NCBI RefSeq assembly: GCF_000527175.1
Contig: NZ_AZUR01000001.1
Span: 1,712,501 to 1,776,500 of the forward strand
DNA from: Pseudogulbenkiania sp. MAI-1
GTDB lineage: Bacteria > Pseudomonadota > Gammaproteobacteria > Burkholderiales > Chromobacteriaceae
Direction of reading: 5' to 3'
Length of the DNA: 64,000 nt
This document shows, in pieces, positions 44,533-52,966 of this stretch. The translations under genes and the position numbers were made by a program. Numbering within the stretch: position 1 is the stretch's first letter; the number at the start of each line of letters is the position of its first letter. The notes below the pieces were generated by a model. It saw nothing but the letters and a program-made list of their open reading frames with translations. It was not told the DNA's origin and ran no database searches.

Positions 44533-45486
44533 TTACTTGCCGTCCAGGAAACGTTCGGCGTCCAGGGCGGCCTGGCAGCCCGATGCCGCGCTGGTGACGG
44601 CCTGACGGTAGATATGGTCCTGTACGTCGCCGGCGGCGAACACGCCCGGAACGCTGGTGGCGGTGGCGTTACCTTCGCGGCCGCCCTTGGTGATGATGTA
44701 GCCGGTGCTATCCATCTCCAGTTGGCCCTTGAAGATGTCGGTATTCGGCTTGTGGCCGATGGCGATGAACACGCCGGTCACGGCGATGTCGCGAGTGGTG
44801 CCGTCGGCGGTGCTCTTCAGGCGCGCGCCGGTCACGCCGGAGTCGTCGCCCAGCACCTCGTCCAGCGTCTGGTTCAGCGCCAGCGTGATCTTGCCTTCCT
44901 CGACCTTGTGCATCAGGTGGTCGACCAGGATTTTCTCGGCACGGAAGCTGTCGCGGCGGTGCACCAACGTGACGTGTTTGGCGATGTTGGCGAGATACAG
45001 CGCCTCTTCCACGGCGGTGTTGCCGCCGCCGATCACGGCCACGTCCTGGTTGCGGTAGAAGAACCCATCGCAGGTGGCGCAAGCCGACACCCCTTTGCCC
45101 ATGAACGCTTCTTCCGAGGCCAGGCCCAGGTACTGGGCGGAGGCGCCGGTGGCGATGATTAGCGCATCGCAGGTGTATTCGCCGGCGTCGCCGACCAGGC
45201 GGATCGGCTTCTCGTGCAGATGAGTGGTGTGGATATGGTCAAAGATCATCTCGGTGCCGAAGCGCTCGGCATGTTGCTGGAAGCGCACCATCAGCTCGGG
45301 ACCCTGCACGCCGTCGGCATCGGCCGGCCAGTTGTCGACGTCGGTGGTGGTCATCAGCTGCCCACCTTGTGCCAGGCCGGTAATCATCACCGGCTTGAGG
45401 TTGGCGCGTGCCGCATACACGGCAGCAGTGTAGCCGGCCGGACCAGAACCAAGGATGAGAAGAGGGCTATGGCGAGTGGTGCTCAT
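44533..45486 (-). CDS. trxB: Thioredoxin-disulfide reductase TrxB
   Basis: 317-residue flavoenzyme that reduces thioredoxin with NADPH. FAD-binding LILGSGPAGYTAAVYAARAN at residues 9-28, redox-active CATCDG (residues 139-144), NADPH-binding VIGGGNTAVEEALYLAN, and the FAD motif VPGVFAAGDVQD near the C-terminus. First gene of the trxB-smr pair; the start is the ATG at 45486. Confidence 0.96.
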   Translation of the reverse strand: MSTTRHSPLLILGSGPAGYTAAVYAARANLKPVMITGLAQGGQLMTTTDVDNWPADADGVQGPELMVRFQQHAERFGTEMIFDHIHTTHLHEKPIRLVGDAGEYTCDALIIATGASAQYLGLASEEAFMGKGVSACATCDGFFYRNQDVAVIGGGNTAVEEALYLANIAKHVTLVHRRDSFRAEKILVDHLMHKVEEGKITLALNQTLDEVLGDDSGVTGARLKSTADGTTRDIAVTGVFIAIGHKPNTDIFKGQLEMDSTGYIITKGGREGNATATSVPGVFAAGDVQDHIYRQAVTSAASGCQAALDAERFLDGK

Positions 45487-45599
45487 GGAGATGTTCCTGT
45501 TCTTGGGGTGTAGATCGGTATTTTAACAAGTTATGACTGACAGAACCGCTGCCGGAGGTTACAGTCAAAATAGTACCAAGCAATGTGGGAGATGTGGGC

Positions 45600-45791
45600 A
45601 TGGACCCGATTAGTCAAGCCGGTTCGGCGGACGTTGCCACGACCTTGCAAATTTACTCCTTGAACAAGGTCAGGGAGGTGGCGTCGGAGACTGTGCTCTC
45701 GCTGGTCGAGGGGGCGGTAGCGACAGCGGAGCAGGTGGTACCGTCGGTGAATCCTCCCCATCTGGGACAGAACGTCGATGTGAAAGCCTGA
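45600..45791 (+). CDS. YjfB-like putative motility protein
   Basis: 63 residues starting MDPISQAGSADVATTLQIYSL. The helical N-terminus with ATTLQ...LNKVREVASETVLSLVEG resembles YjfB, a short family annotated as putative motility protein. The C-terminus (PSVNPPHLGQNVDVKA) is typical of that family's tail. The upstream ATG at 45585 is possible but less fitting. It is divergent from trxB and 45 bp before the Sel1 gene. Functional data on YjfB are limited. Confidence 0.65.
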   Translation: MDPISQAGSADVATTLQIYSLNKVREVASETVLSLVEGAVATAEQVVPSVNPPHLGQNVDVKA

Positions 45792-45836
45792 TCGACGAGG
45801 AGCGGGTGAAACTTCTTCCAGCGAGGGGAGGGTGCC

Positions 45837-46469
45837 GTGCGATATCTGATGCTGATGTGTTTGTTCGGTCTGAGCCTCGTTGCGCTGGCGGAAGAGAAGC
45901 CGGCGATCCCTGGGTGGTCCTCCTACCAGAATGGCGATTATGCGACCGCCTTGAAACTGTTCGAGGAGGGGGCGCGAGCGGGAGAGCCGGTGGCCGAGTT
46001 CAACCTGGCCATGATGTATTGGCACGGCCAAGGGGTTTCGTCCAACCGCAACAAATCGCTCGAGTGGCTGCGCAAGTCGGCCGGGCATGGTCTGTCGCGG
46101 GCGCAGTACGCGATGGGCCTGCTGTATGAGAACGGCGATGGCGTGCAGCGCTCCCAGGCCGAGGCGACCCGCTGGTTCGACCTGGCGGCGCGGCAAGGTT
46201 ACCGCGATGCCCAGGTCAGCCTGGGCACCCAGTATTACCTGGGGCGCGGGGTGTCGCAGGATTACCTGCTGGCTGCCAAATGGTACAAGGCGGCGGCTGA
46301 ACAGGGCGATGTGGGGGCGCAGTACCTGCTGGCCAGCCTGTACGAGCATGGCGATGGGGTGGCGCGCGACTTGAGGGAAGCGATCCGCTGGTATGTGCTG
46401 GCAGCGCGGCAGGGAGATGTTGCGGCGTCGCTCAAGGCCAAAGAACTGGCGCGCAGACTGTTCGAGTGA
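45837..46469 (+). CDS. Sel1-like repeat protein, exported
   Basis: 210 residues: signal peptide (MLMCLFGLSLVALA), then four to five Sel1 repeats of about 36 residues with the pattern A-x2-N/Y-L-A-x-M/L-Y-x-x-G-x-G-V (for example AEFNLAMMYWHGQGVSSN, AQYAMGLLYENGDGVQRS, AQYLLASLYEHGDGVARD). Sel1 proteins are alpha-solenoid scaffolds. It starts with GTG after a good ribosome site (GAGGGGAGGG). A strong terminator follows at once. Confidence 0.9.
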   Translation: MRYLMLMCLFGLSLVALAEEKPAIPGWSSYQNGDYATALKLFEEGARAGEPVAEFNLAMMYWHGQGVSSNRNKSLEWLRKSAGHGLSRAQYAMGLLYENGDGVQRSQAEATRWFDLAARQGYRDAQVSLGTQYYLGRGVSQDYLLAAKWYKAAAEQGDVGAQYLLASLYEHGDGVARDLREAIRWYVLAARQGDVAASLKAKELARRLFE

Positions 46470-46487
46470 AGGCGCTGGGTGGGCGAA

Positions 46488-46526
46488 CAATGGCCGCCGG
46501 TGGAAACACCGGCGGCCATTGTTTCT
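46488..46526 (+). terminator. Strong terminator after the Sel1 gene
   Basis: 15-bp perfect stem CAATGGCCGCCGGTG / CACCGGCGGCCATTG closed by a GAAA tetraloop and followed by TTTCTTTC. It starts about 20 nt after the stop. Confidence 0.9.
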
Positions 46527-46649
46527 TTCGAGGCGACGGGGGAAGCCGCACTGGGTTTTACCTTGCGGTACTGCCTGATGGCGTTTGCGGCGTATGGCTT
46601 CGGTCTGACGGCTGAGCCGGGTGCGGGTGGCGTGTGTCGGGCAGGGCGG

Positions 46650-47117
46650 TCAGGCCGTGATCGAGAGACGGCGTGTGGAGTCGCTGCTGGTTTCCAGCAA
46701 TGATTGATGAGCCTGGTAGTGCGCCACGGCCAGTTGAGCCGAAGTGCCCGGCGGGTTGGCCGCCGTCATCTCGGCCGGGGTGGCCTGGGGGGACGGATGC
46801 GGAGAAGGGTCGGTCTCCGACGTGGCGGCGATGGTCGGACGCTTGCTGCCGCCGGCTGTCGTGGCGTCGGGCGCGGCTCCGCCGGCTTCCGTCCCGGTGG
46901 TCTGACTCACCGCCAACTGGCGGCTCAGTTCGCTTTCGACCTGAGCGACACTCTCGCTGCGGCGCGGTACCGTGGTGCCGATGTTCAGCGCCAGCGAGCT
47001 GGCCTCGTCGGACGAGTCCGGGTTCGACTCCGGCAGGGGGCTCCGCTCCGTGCGGTATGCCGTTTCTGGCACACTGGCGGCGTAGCCGATGCTTGGTATG
47101 CTGCCTGTGATATTCAT
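46650..47117 (-). CDS. Hypothetical low-complexity protein, 155 residues
   Basis: No family recognised. Begins MNITGSIPSIGYAAS; the middle is rich in Ser, Thr, Ala and Pro (SQTTGTEAGGAAPDATTAGG), and the end, AVAHYQAHQSLLETSSDSTRRL, looks helical. No signal peptide. A ribosome site GAGGAGGCAGG lies upstream of the ATG. An overlapping frame on the other strand is also open, but the start signal favours this one. The Sel1 gene is convergent with it, across the terminator. Confidence 0.5.
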   Translation of the reverse strand: MNITGSIPSIGYAASVPETAYRTERSPLPESNPDSSDEASSLALNIGTTVPRRSESVAQVESELSRQLAVSQTTGTEAGGAAPDATTAGGSKRPTIAATSETDPSPHPSPQATPAEMTAANPPGTSAQLAVAHYQAHQSLLETSSDSTRRLSITA

Positions 47118-47216
47118 GATATGGCCTGCCTCCTCGGCGCGGAATGCTCACATTCTAGCTCAGGTTTTCGGCCATGCCTCCGTGATGATGACGGCCGGCG
47201 CAGAAAAACGACATGC

Positions 47217-47831
47217 TCAGTCGTGGGGCGATTTGCGTTGGGGTTCGATCAGTACCAGATCCAGCATGCGATCGGCCAGCTTGTCCACGGACAGTTCGCC
47301 GTCCCGGCGGTACCACTGGACCGACCAGTGCAGGCTACCCAGCAGGGTGCGGCGCAGCAGGCGCGTGTCCGGCTTGACCAGCCCGGCGGCGGCGGCCTCG
47401 TCGAGTACGCTTTGCCACAGTGCCTCGTAGCGGTCGCGCAGCAGGATGAGTCCCGGTTTGGCGGCATCGGAGACGCTGCGCCATTCGTATAGCATCACCT
47501 CCAGTGCCGCCTGGTTGTCGCCGAGCAGGGAGTTGAGGTGGACGTGGAACAGGGCGGAGAGCTTCTCCCGCGTCGATCCCGCCTTGGCGATGGCCTGTTC
47601 CAGTTGCTCGGTGGTGCTGCTGATGCCCAGCGCCATGACGGCGACCAGAATTTCTTCCTTGGTACGGAAGTGGTAGAACAGGCTGCCCGACTGTAGGCCG
47701 ACCGCATTGCCCAGGTCGCGTACCGTGGTTCGCTCGTAACCCTGATCCCGGAACAGTTTGGCGGCGGCCCGTATCAGGCCCATCCGGCGGCTGTTTTCTT
47801 CCAACGGGGTATTCTTTTCCAGAGTGGTCAT
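47217..47831 (-). CDS. TetR/AcrR family transcriptional regulator
   Basis: 204 residues. The N-terminal helix-turn-helix (LIRAAAKLFRDQGYERTTVRDLGNAVGLQSGSLFYHF) is the TetR signature. The C-terminal ligand domain is of the TetR_C type with no clear ligand. ATG at 47831 (MTTLEKNTPLEENSRR) is chosen. It lies 20 nt behind waaF on the same strand, and the start overlaps no other gene. Probable local repressor of an unknown target, possibly fatty-acid related. Confidence 0.87.
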   Translation of the reverse strand: MTTLEKNTPLEENSRRMGLIRAAAKLFRDQGYERTTVRDLGNAVGLQSGSLFYHFRTKEEILVAVMALGISSTTEQLEQAIAKAGSTREKLSALFHVHLNSLLGDNQAALEVMLYEWRSVSDAAKPGLILLRDRYEALWQSVLDEAAAAGLVKPDTRLLRRTLLGSLHWSVQWYRRDGELSVDKLADRMLDLVLIEPQRKSPHD

Positions 47832-47850
47832 GTCTTGCTCGGGGGGTAGG

Positions 47851-48891
47851 TTACTTTTCACCGGTCGTCTCCACCAACGGCGGCAGGAACTGGACAACGG
47901 CCTTCCACGGAACGTCGGGGGCGAGTTTTTCGAGGCAATTGGTGTGCCCGTAGGGGCAGCGACGCTCGAAACAGGGGCTGCATTCCAGATTCAGCGTGGC
48001 GATCGCCGAGCGCTCTGTCAACGGCGGCGTGAAGTCCGGGCTGGAGGAGCCGTACAGGGCGACCAGCGGGATGTCGAGTGCCGCGGCGACGTGCATCAGG
48101 CCGGAATCGTTGCAGATGGCGATGCTCGCCAGGCTGATGAGGTCGATGGCTTCGTCCAGGCCGGTCTTGCCGCAGAGGTTGGTGGCGGCGTGGCCGGACA
48201 GGGCGGCGATCTCGTCGCCGATTTCCTTGTCCTTGGGCGAGCCGAACAGCCAGACCTGGTAGCCGGCCTGGGTGAAGCGCTGGGCCAGTTCGGCGAAGTG
48301 GCGGCTCGGCCAGCGCTTGGCGGGGCCGTATTCGGCGCCGGGGCAGAAGGCCGCGATCGGCTTTGCCGTGTCGAGCTGCAGGCGGGCAAGCGCGGCTTGC
48401 CGGCCGGCTTCATCGCTGGCGAGACGGGGGTGCGGGATGGGGCGTACGACCGACTGGTCCTTGTCTTCGGCCAGGGCGCAGAAGCGTTCGACCATCATCG
48501 GCAACGCCGTTTCGTCCAGTTCGCGTGCGTCGTTCAGCAGCCAGTAGCGGGATTCGCCCAGGAAACCGGTGCGGCGTGGAATGCCGGCGAACATCGGCAC
48601 CAACGCCGACTTGATCGAGTTGGGCAGGACGATGGCCTGGTCGAAACGCTCCCGCGCGAGCATGCGGCCCACTTGCCAGCGGTCGCGCAGGCGCAATTGG
48701 CCGTGGCCGAAGGGGTTGAGGTGGGCCTTGTGCACTTCGGGCATACGGGCCAGCAAGGGTAGCGTCCAGCTGGGGGCGAAGACGTGCAGTTCCAGATCGG
48801 GATGGCGTTCGTGCAGGCGCCGGTACAGCGGCTGGGCCATGACGCCGTCACCTACCCAGGACGGGGCGATCACCAGGATTTTTTTCATCAT
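47851..48891 (-). CDS. waaF: ADP-heptose--LPS heptosyltransferase II (WaaF)
   Basis: GT9 family glycosyltransferase that adds the second heptose to the LPS inner core. IAPSWVGDGVMAQPLYRRL at the N-terminus, PGAEYGPAKRWPSRHFAELA for ADP-heptose binding and AICNDSGLMHVAAALDIPLVALYG at the C-terminus are family signatures. Two in-frame ATG codons (48891, 48888) begin the protein. The C-terminal ECSPCFERRCPYGHTNCL is conserved in WaaF. Consistent with LptF/LptG elsewhere in the window: the cell makes heptose-containing LPS. Confidence 0.92.
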   Translation of the reverse strand: MMKKILVIAPSWVGDGVMAQPLYRRLHERHPDLELHVFAPSWTLPLLARMPEVHKAHLNPFGHGQLRLRDRWQVGRMLARERFDQAIVLPNSIKSALVPMFAGIPRRTGFLGESRYWLLNDARELDETALPMMVERFCALAEDKDQSVVRPIPHPRLASDEAGRQAALARLQLDTAKPIAAFCPGAEYGPAKRWPSRHFAELAQRFTQAGYQVWLFGSPKDKEIGDEIAALSGHAATNLCGKTGLDEAIDLISLASIAICNDSGLMHVAAALDIPLVALYGSSSPDFTPPLTERSAIATLNLECSPCFERRCPYGHTNCLEKLAPDVPWKAVVQFLPPLVETTGEK

Positions 48892-48951
48892 CGATACAAA
48901 GCAAAAAGGTGCGGCAGCGGGCCGCACCTTCTGGAGTGTCCTCGCGGCGGA

Positions 48952-49155
48952 TTAATGGTGATGACCGCTGACCGGGCCTACCAGCTTGTAGCGGGTGCCG
49001 CAATACGGGCACAGCGCTTCGCCGGTTTTGTGCACGGGCAGGAAGACGCGCGGGTGGGCGTTCCATTTCACCATGTCCGGCATCGGGCAGTGCAGCGGCA
49101 GGTCCTTCTCGGTGACTTCGATCAGGCGTTGGGTGTTTTCTTTCAGTTCAGTCAT
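48952..49155 (-). CDS. CHCC zinc-finger domain protein
   Basis: 67 residues. Zinc ligands are spread over HCPMPDMVKWNAHPRVFLPV and CPYCGTRYKL (C-x10-H, CxxC). This is the NDUFS6-like domain also found fused in the mitochondrial complex I accessory subunit. The bacterial function is unknown. It ends in GHHH. Between ilvE and waaF on the same strand, a common betaproteobacterial order. Confidence 0.88.
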   Translation of the reverse strand: MTELKENTQRLIEVTEKDLPLHCPMPDMVKWNAHPRVFLPVHKTGEALCPYCGTRYKLVGPVSGHHH

Positions 49156-49201
49156 GCTTGCTTCCTTGCGGGCCGGCCGGGAGAAGGGTCGGCCGGGGCT
49201 T

Positions 49202-50128
49202 TCATTGTTCGATGTAGGTCAACCATTCTTCGCGCGCCGGGTTCAGGCCCTTGACGCAGTCGAAGTAGCGCTTCTGGATTTCGGCGGTGATCGGGCCACG
49301 CTGGCCGGTGCCGATGGCGCGGTTGTCCAGTTCGCGGATCGGGGTCACTTCGGCGGCGGTGCCGGTGAAGAAGGCTTCGTCGGCGCTGTAGACTTCGTCG
49401 CGGGTGATGCGTTTTTCGATCAGCTCCAGCCCCATGTCGTTGGCGATCTGCACCACGCTGTCGCGGGTGATGCCTTCCAGCGCCGAGGTCAGGTCCGGCG
49501 TGTAGAGCTTGCCCTTGCGGATCAGGAAGATGTTTTCGCCGGAGCCCTCGGCCACGTAGCCTTCCACGTCGAGCAGCAGCGCCTCGTCGTAACCGTCGCG
49601 GGTGGCTTCGGTGTTGGCCAGGATGGAGTTCATGTAGTTGCCGTTGGCCTTGGCCTTGCACATCGTGATGTTGACGTGGTGGCGGGTGAAGGACGAGGTC
49701 TTGACGCGGATGCCGCGCTCCAGGCCTTCTTCGCCGAGGTAGGCGCCCCACGGCCAGGCCGCCACGATCACGTGCACGTCGCCGGCCGGCGGCGCGATGC
49801 CAAGCTTGCCCGAGCCGTAGAAGGCCATCGGGCGGAAGTAGCAGGATTTGAGGCGGTTGGCGCGCACCACTTCGATGTGGGCGGCGTTGATCTCTTCCTT
49901 GCTGAACGGCAGCTTGATGTCGAGGATGTGGGCCGAGCGGAACAGGCGGTCGGTGTGGTCCTGCAGACGGAAGATGGCCGGGCCTTTCGGGGTTTCATAG
50001 GCACGCACGCCTTCGAACACGCCCATGCCGTAGTGCAGGGTGTGAGTCAGGACGTGGGTGGTGGCGTCACGCCAGTCGACCAGTTTGCCGTCGTACCAGA
50101 TGAAGCCGTCGCGGTCAGCCATGGACAT
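49202..50128 (-). CDS. ilvE: Branched-chain amino acid aminotransferase IlvE
   Basis: 308-residue fold-type IV PLP aminotransferase for the last step of leucine, isoleucine and valine synthesis. MADRDGFIWYDGKLVDW starts the family; the PLP lysine is in MCKAKANGNYMNS, and EGYVAEGSGENIFLIRKG, with DEVYSADEAFFTGTAAEVTPI, gives the glycine and serine contacts. It pairs functionally with ilvA at 9.5 kb. Upstream lies glnE, separated by about 100 bp. Confidence 0.95.
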   Translation of the reverse strand: MSMADRDGFIWYDGKLVDWRDATTHVLTHTLHYGMGVFEGVRAYETPKGPAIFRLQDHTDRLFRSAHILDIKLPFSKEEINAAHIEVVRANRLKSCYFRPMAFYGSGKLGIAPPAGDVHVIVAAWPWGAYLGEEGLERGIRVKTSSFTRHHVNITMCKAKANGNYMNSILANTEATRDGYDEALLLDVEGYVAEGSGENIFLIRKGKLYTPDLTSALEGITRDSVVQIANDMGLELIEKRITRDEVYSADEAFFTGTAAEVTPIRELDNRAIGTGQRGPITAEIQKRYFDCVKGLNPAREEWLTYIEQ

Positions 50129-50230
50129 CGTGTTTCTCCGTCTGAAAAGTATTGTGCGCCAGATTATACCGTCGTCGCTCCGCTTGTGAACCGGCCCGGG
50201 CGAAAAACAGCCGGCGGGCCGGCCCGCGGA

Positions 50231-52903
50231 TTATTTGCCCAGTACGGCATGCCATAGGGCCTGGGCCTGGCCATAAAAGTGCCGCAGACGCTCGTCCACT
50301 TCGATCCTGTTGCCGTCGTTGAGGCGGGCGGCGTGTTGCAGGCGGCGGTAGTGGCGGTAGGCTTCCTGCGCCGTGGCGGCGAGTTCGGTATCGATCAGGC
50401 CGGCCTCGGCTGCCACGGCCAGCAGGGCGATGTTGCCGGCATTGCGGGTCAGCGTCGGCAGCTCGTGGGCGTGGGCCAGGATCAGGTATTGCACCAGGAA
50501 TTCGATGTCGATGATGCCGCCGCGGGCGTGTTTGACGTCGTCTTCCCGAGCCGGGTGCGATTCCAGCATGCGCTGGCGCATGGCCAGCACCTCCTGGCGC
50601 AAGGTTTCCGGGTCGCGGCGCAGGGTGAGGACGTCGTGGCGGATGGCTTCGAAGCGTTCGCCGATGGCGGCGTCGCCGGCGACGAAGCGGGCCCGGGTCA
50701 TGGCTTGGTGTTCCCAGACCCAGGCCTCGTGGTGCTGGTATTTCTCGAACGCTTCCAGCGAGCTGACCAGGAGGCCGCTGGAGCCGTTCGGTCGCAGGCG
50801 CAGGTCGATGTCGTACAGAAGCCCGGCCGAAGTAACGCTGGTCAGCCAGGTGGACAGCTTGCGCGTCAGGCGCGAGTAGAGGTCGGCGGCGTCGGGGTGC
50901 TCGTCGTCGTGCAGGAAGATGATGTCGAGGTCGGAGGCGTAGCCCAGTTCCTTGCCCCCCAGTTTGCCGTAACCGATGATGGCGAAGCGCGGGATGTCTC
51001 GGTGCCGCGTCGGCATTTCCCGCCAAGCGTGGCGCAGCGTGGCCTCAAGCACGGTATCGGCGAGCCGGGAGAGTTCGTCGGACAGGGCCTCGACGGTCCA
51101 CATGCCGGCCAGGTCCTGCGCCACCAGACGGAAGGTCTGGGTGTGCTTGAAGTGGCGCAACGCGTCCATCTTGGCTTCGGTGTCGCCGGCGTTGGCGGTG
51201 AGCTGCTCTTCCAGCTGCGCCGCCAGTTGCGGCCAGTCCGGCGTGGCGTAGAGCACGCGGGCGTCCAGCAGTTCGTCGAGCAGGATGGGGTGGCGGGTCA
51301 GGTAGTTCGACACCCAGGAGCTGCTGGCGTAGAGCGAGGCCAGGCGCTGCAGGGTCTGCGGGTATTCGGTCAGCAAGGCCAAGTAGGAGGCACGCCGGCT
51401 GATCGTTTCGAGCAGGGTAATGATGCGGGCGAGCGTGATGTCGGGATGGGGGAGTGTGGCGGCGACTTCGATCAGCGGCGGGATCAGCGCGTCGAATTTC
51501 TTGCGGTTGGCCAGCGGCATTTGCAGGTAGCGCTGGCTTTGGGCCAGGTTTTTCAGCTGCTGGGCGACGCCGTTGCCGTCCTGGTAGCCCAGCGCGGCCA
51601 GTTGCGCCGCCGTGCCGCCGTTTTCGCCGGCATCGCGCCACAGCGGCGTCAGCGGATGATCGACGGCGCTTTCGGTCGGCAGGAAGAACACTTGTTCGAA
51701 GTGGCGGGTGATGTGGCGGCGGTGTGTGTTGAGCGCGTCCATGAACGCTTGCCAGCCGGCAAAGCCCATGCTGCCGGCAATCTTGGCGCGGTTCTCCGGG
51801 GAGGAGGGCAGGGTCTGGGTCTGCTGGTCGTCGAGGTATTGCAGACGATGTTCCAGGTTGCGCAGGAAGACGTAACCCGCCATGATCTCGCGCACCGCGG
51901 CCGGCTCCAGCAGGCGCAACTCGGCCAGCCTGGTCAGGGTTTCGCGGGTGCTTCTCAGTTGCAGGCTCTTTTCCCGCCCGCCTCGGATCAGCTGGAACAC
52001 CTGGGCGATGAACTCGGCTTCGCGGATGCCGCCCGGTCCCAGCTTGATGTTGTCGGCCATGTCACGCCGCGCCACTTCGCGGCGAATCTGCACGTGCAAG
52101 TCGCGCATCGCACCATAGGCGTTGTAGTCGAGGTATTTGCGGTAGACGAAGGGACGCACCAGTTCCGCCAGGCCGTCGGCGTCGCCGGTGAGTGCCTTGG
52201 CCTTGATCCAGGCGTAGCGTTCCCACTCGCGCCCCTGCGACAGCAGGTAGTTTTCCAATGCGGCGAAGCTCATCGCCAGCGGGCCGGAGTCGCCGTAGGG
52301 GCGCAGCCGCATGTCGACGCGGAACACTTGGCCGTCGGGGGTCTGCTCGTGGATGAAGCGGATGATCTGCTTGCCCAACTGGCTGAAGTATTCGATGTTG
52401 CTGATGCGACGCGGGCCGTCGGTCTCGCCGTTTTCCGGGTAGATGAAGATCAGGTCGATGTCGGAGGAGACGTTGAGTTCGCCGCCGCCCAGCTTGCCCA
52501 TGCCGATGACGATGAGTTCCTGCACGCGGCCGCTTTCCTCGCCAATCGGCTTGCCATAATGGGATAGGGAAGCGTGGGCGACTGCCAGCGAGCGGCGCAC
52601 GGCGAATTCGGCCAGCTGGCTGATGGTGCTGACCACCTCGTCGAGCTCGGCCAGTCCGCCCAGATCGCGGCTGATCAGGCGCGCCATCACGGCCTGGCGC
52701 AGCTGTCTCAGCCGAGACATGAAAAGTTCCGGTGTCAGTGTGTTGTCCCAGTCGGCAAACTCCGCCATCTCCTGCTGGTCAAAAGGCTTGTGCAGCCGGG
52801 CGGCGAGTCGCTCGCGCTGCTCCGGATGGGCTTCGAGCAGCCGGCGCAGGTAAAGCGAAAAGTTGCAGCTGCTCTCGATGGTGGGGACGGGGTTTGCTGG
52901 CAT
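50231..52903 (-). CDS. glnE: Glutamine synthetase adenylyltransferase/deadenylase GlnE
   Basis: 890 residues with two nucleotidyltransferase domains: the N-terminal deadenylase (IGMGKLGGGELNVSSDIDLIFIYPENG, residues 152-178) and the C-terminal adenylylase (GYGKLGGKELGYASDLDIIFLHDDEH, residues 646-671). It modifies GlnA in response to PII, completing the GlnD-PII-GlnE cascade. Long shadow frames on the opposite strand are not genes. Divergent from yhdP. Confidence 0.96.
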   Translation of the reverse strand: MPANPVPTIESSCNFSLYLRRLLEAHPEQRERLAARLHKPFDQQEMAEFADWDNTLTPELFMSRLRQLRQAVMARLISRDLGGLAELDEVVSTISQLAEFAVRRSLAVAHASLSHYGKPIGEESGRVQELIVIGMGKLGGGELNVSSDIDLIFIYPENGETDGPRRISNIEYFSQLGKQIIRFIHEQTPDGQVFRVDMRLRPYGDSGPLAMSFAALENYLLSQGREWERYAWIKAKALTGDADGLAELVRPFVYRKYLDYNAYGAMRDLHVQIRREVARRDMADNIKLGPGGIREAEFIAQVFQLIRGGREKSLQLRSTRETLTRLAELRLLEPAAVREIMAGYVFLRNLEHRLQYLDDQQTQTLPSSPENRAKIAGSMGFAGWQAFMDALNTHRRHITRHFEQVFFLPTESAVDHPLTPLWRDAGENGGTAAQLAALGYQDGNGVAQQLKNLAQSQRYLQMPLANRKKFDALIPPLIEVAATLPHPDITLARIITLLETISRRASYLALLTEYPQTLQRLASLYASSSWVSNYLTRHPILLDELLDARVLYATPDWPQLAAQLEEQLTANAGDTEAKMDALRHFKHTQTFRLVAQDLAGMWTVEALSDELSRLADTVLEATLRHAWREMPTRHRDIPRFAIIGYGKLGGKELGYASDLDIIFLHDDEHPDAADLYSRLTRKLSTWLTSVTSAGLLYDIDLRLRPNGSSGLLVSSLEAFEKYQHHEAWVWEHQAMTRARFVAGDAAIGERFEAIRHDVLTLRRDPETLRQEVLAMRQRMLESHPAREDDVKHARGGIIDIEFLVQYLILAHAHELPTLTRNAGNIALLAVAAEAGLIDTELAATAQEAYRHYRRLQHAARLNDGNRIEVDERLRHFYGQAQALWHAVLGK

Positions 52904-52966
52904 AATGGCTCCGCTCTGATCGTTACGGTCCGGTCATTTTTTCTCATTGTGTAATGGTTCCCTTTC

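Noticed and set aside
50279..52567. 762-codon frame antisense to glnE
   Set aside because: A long shadow frame in GC-rich coding DNA; glnE on the other strand shows all family motifs.
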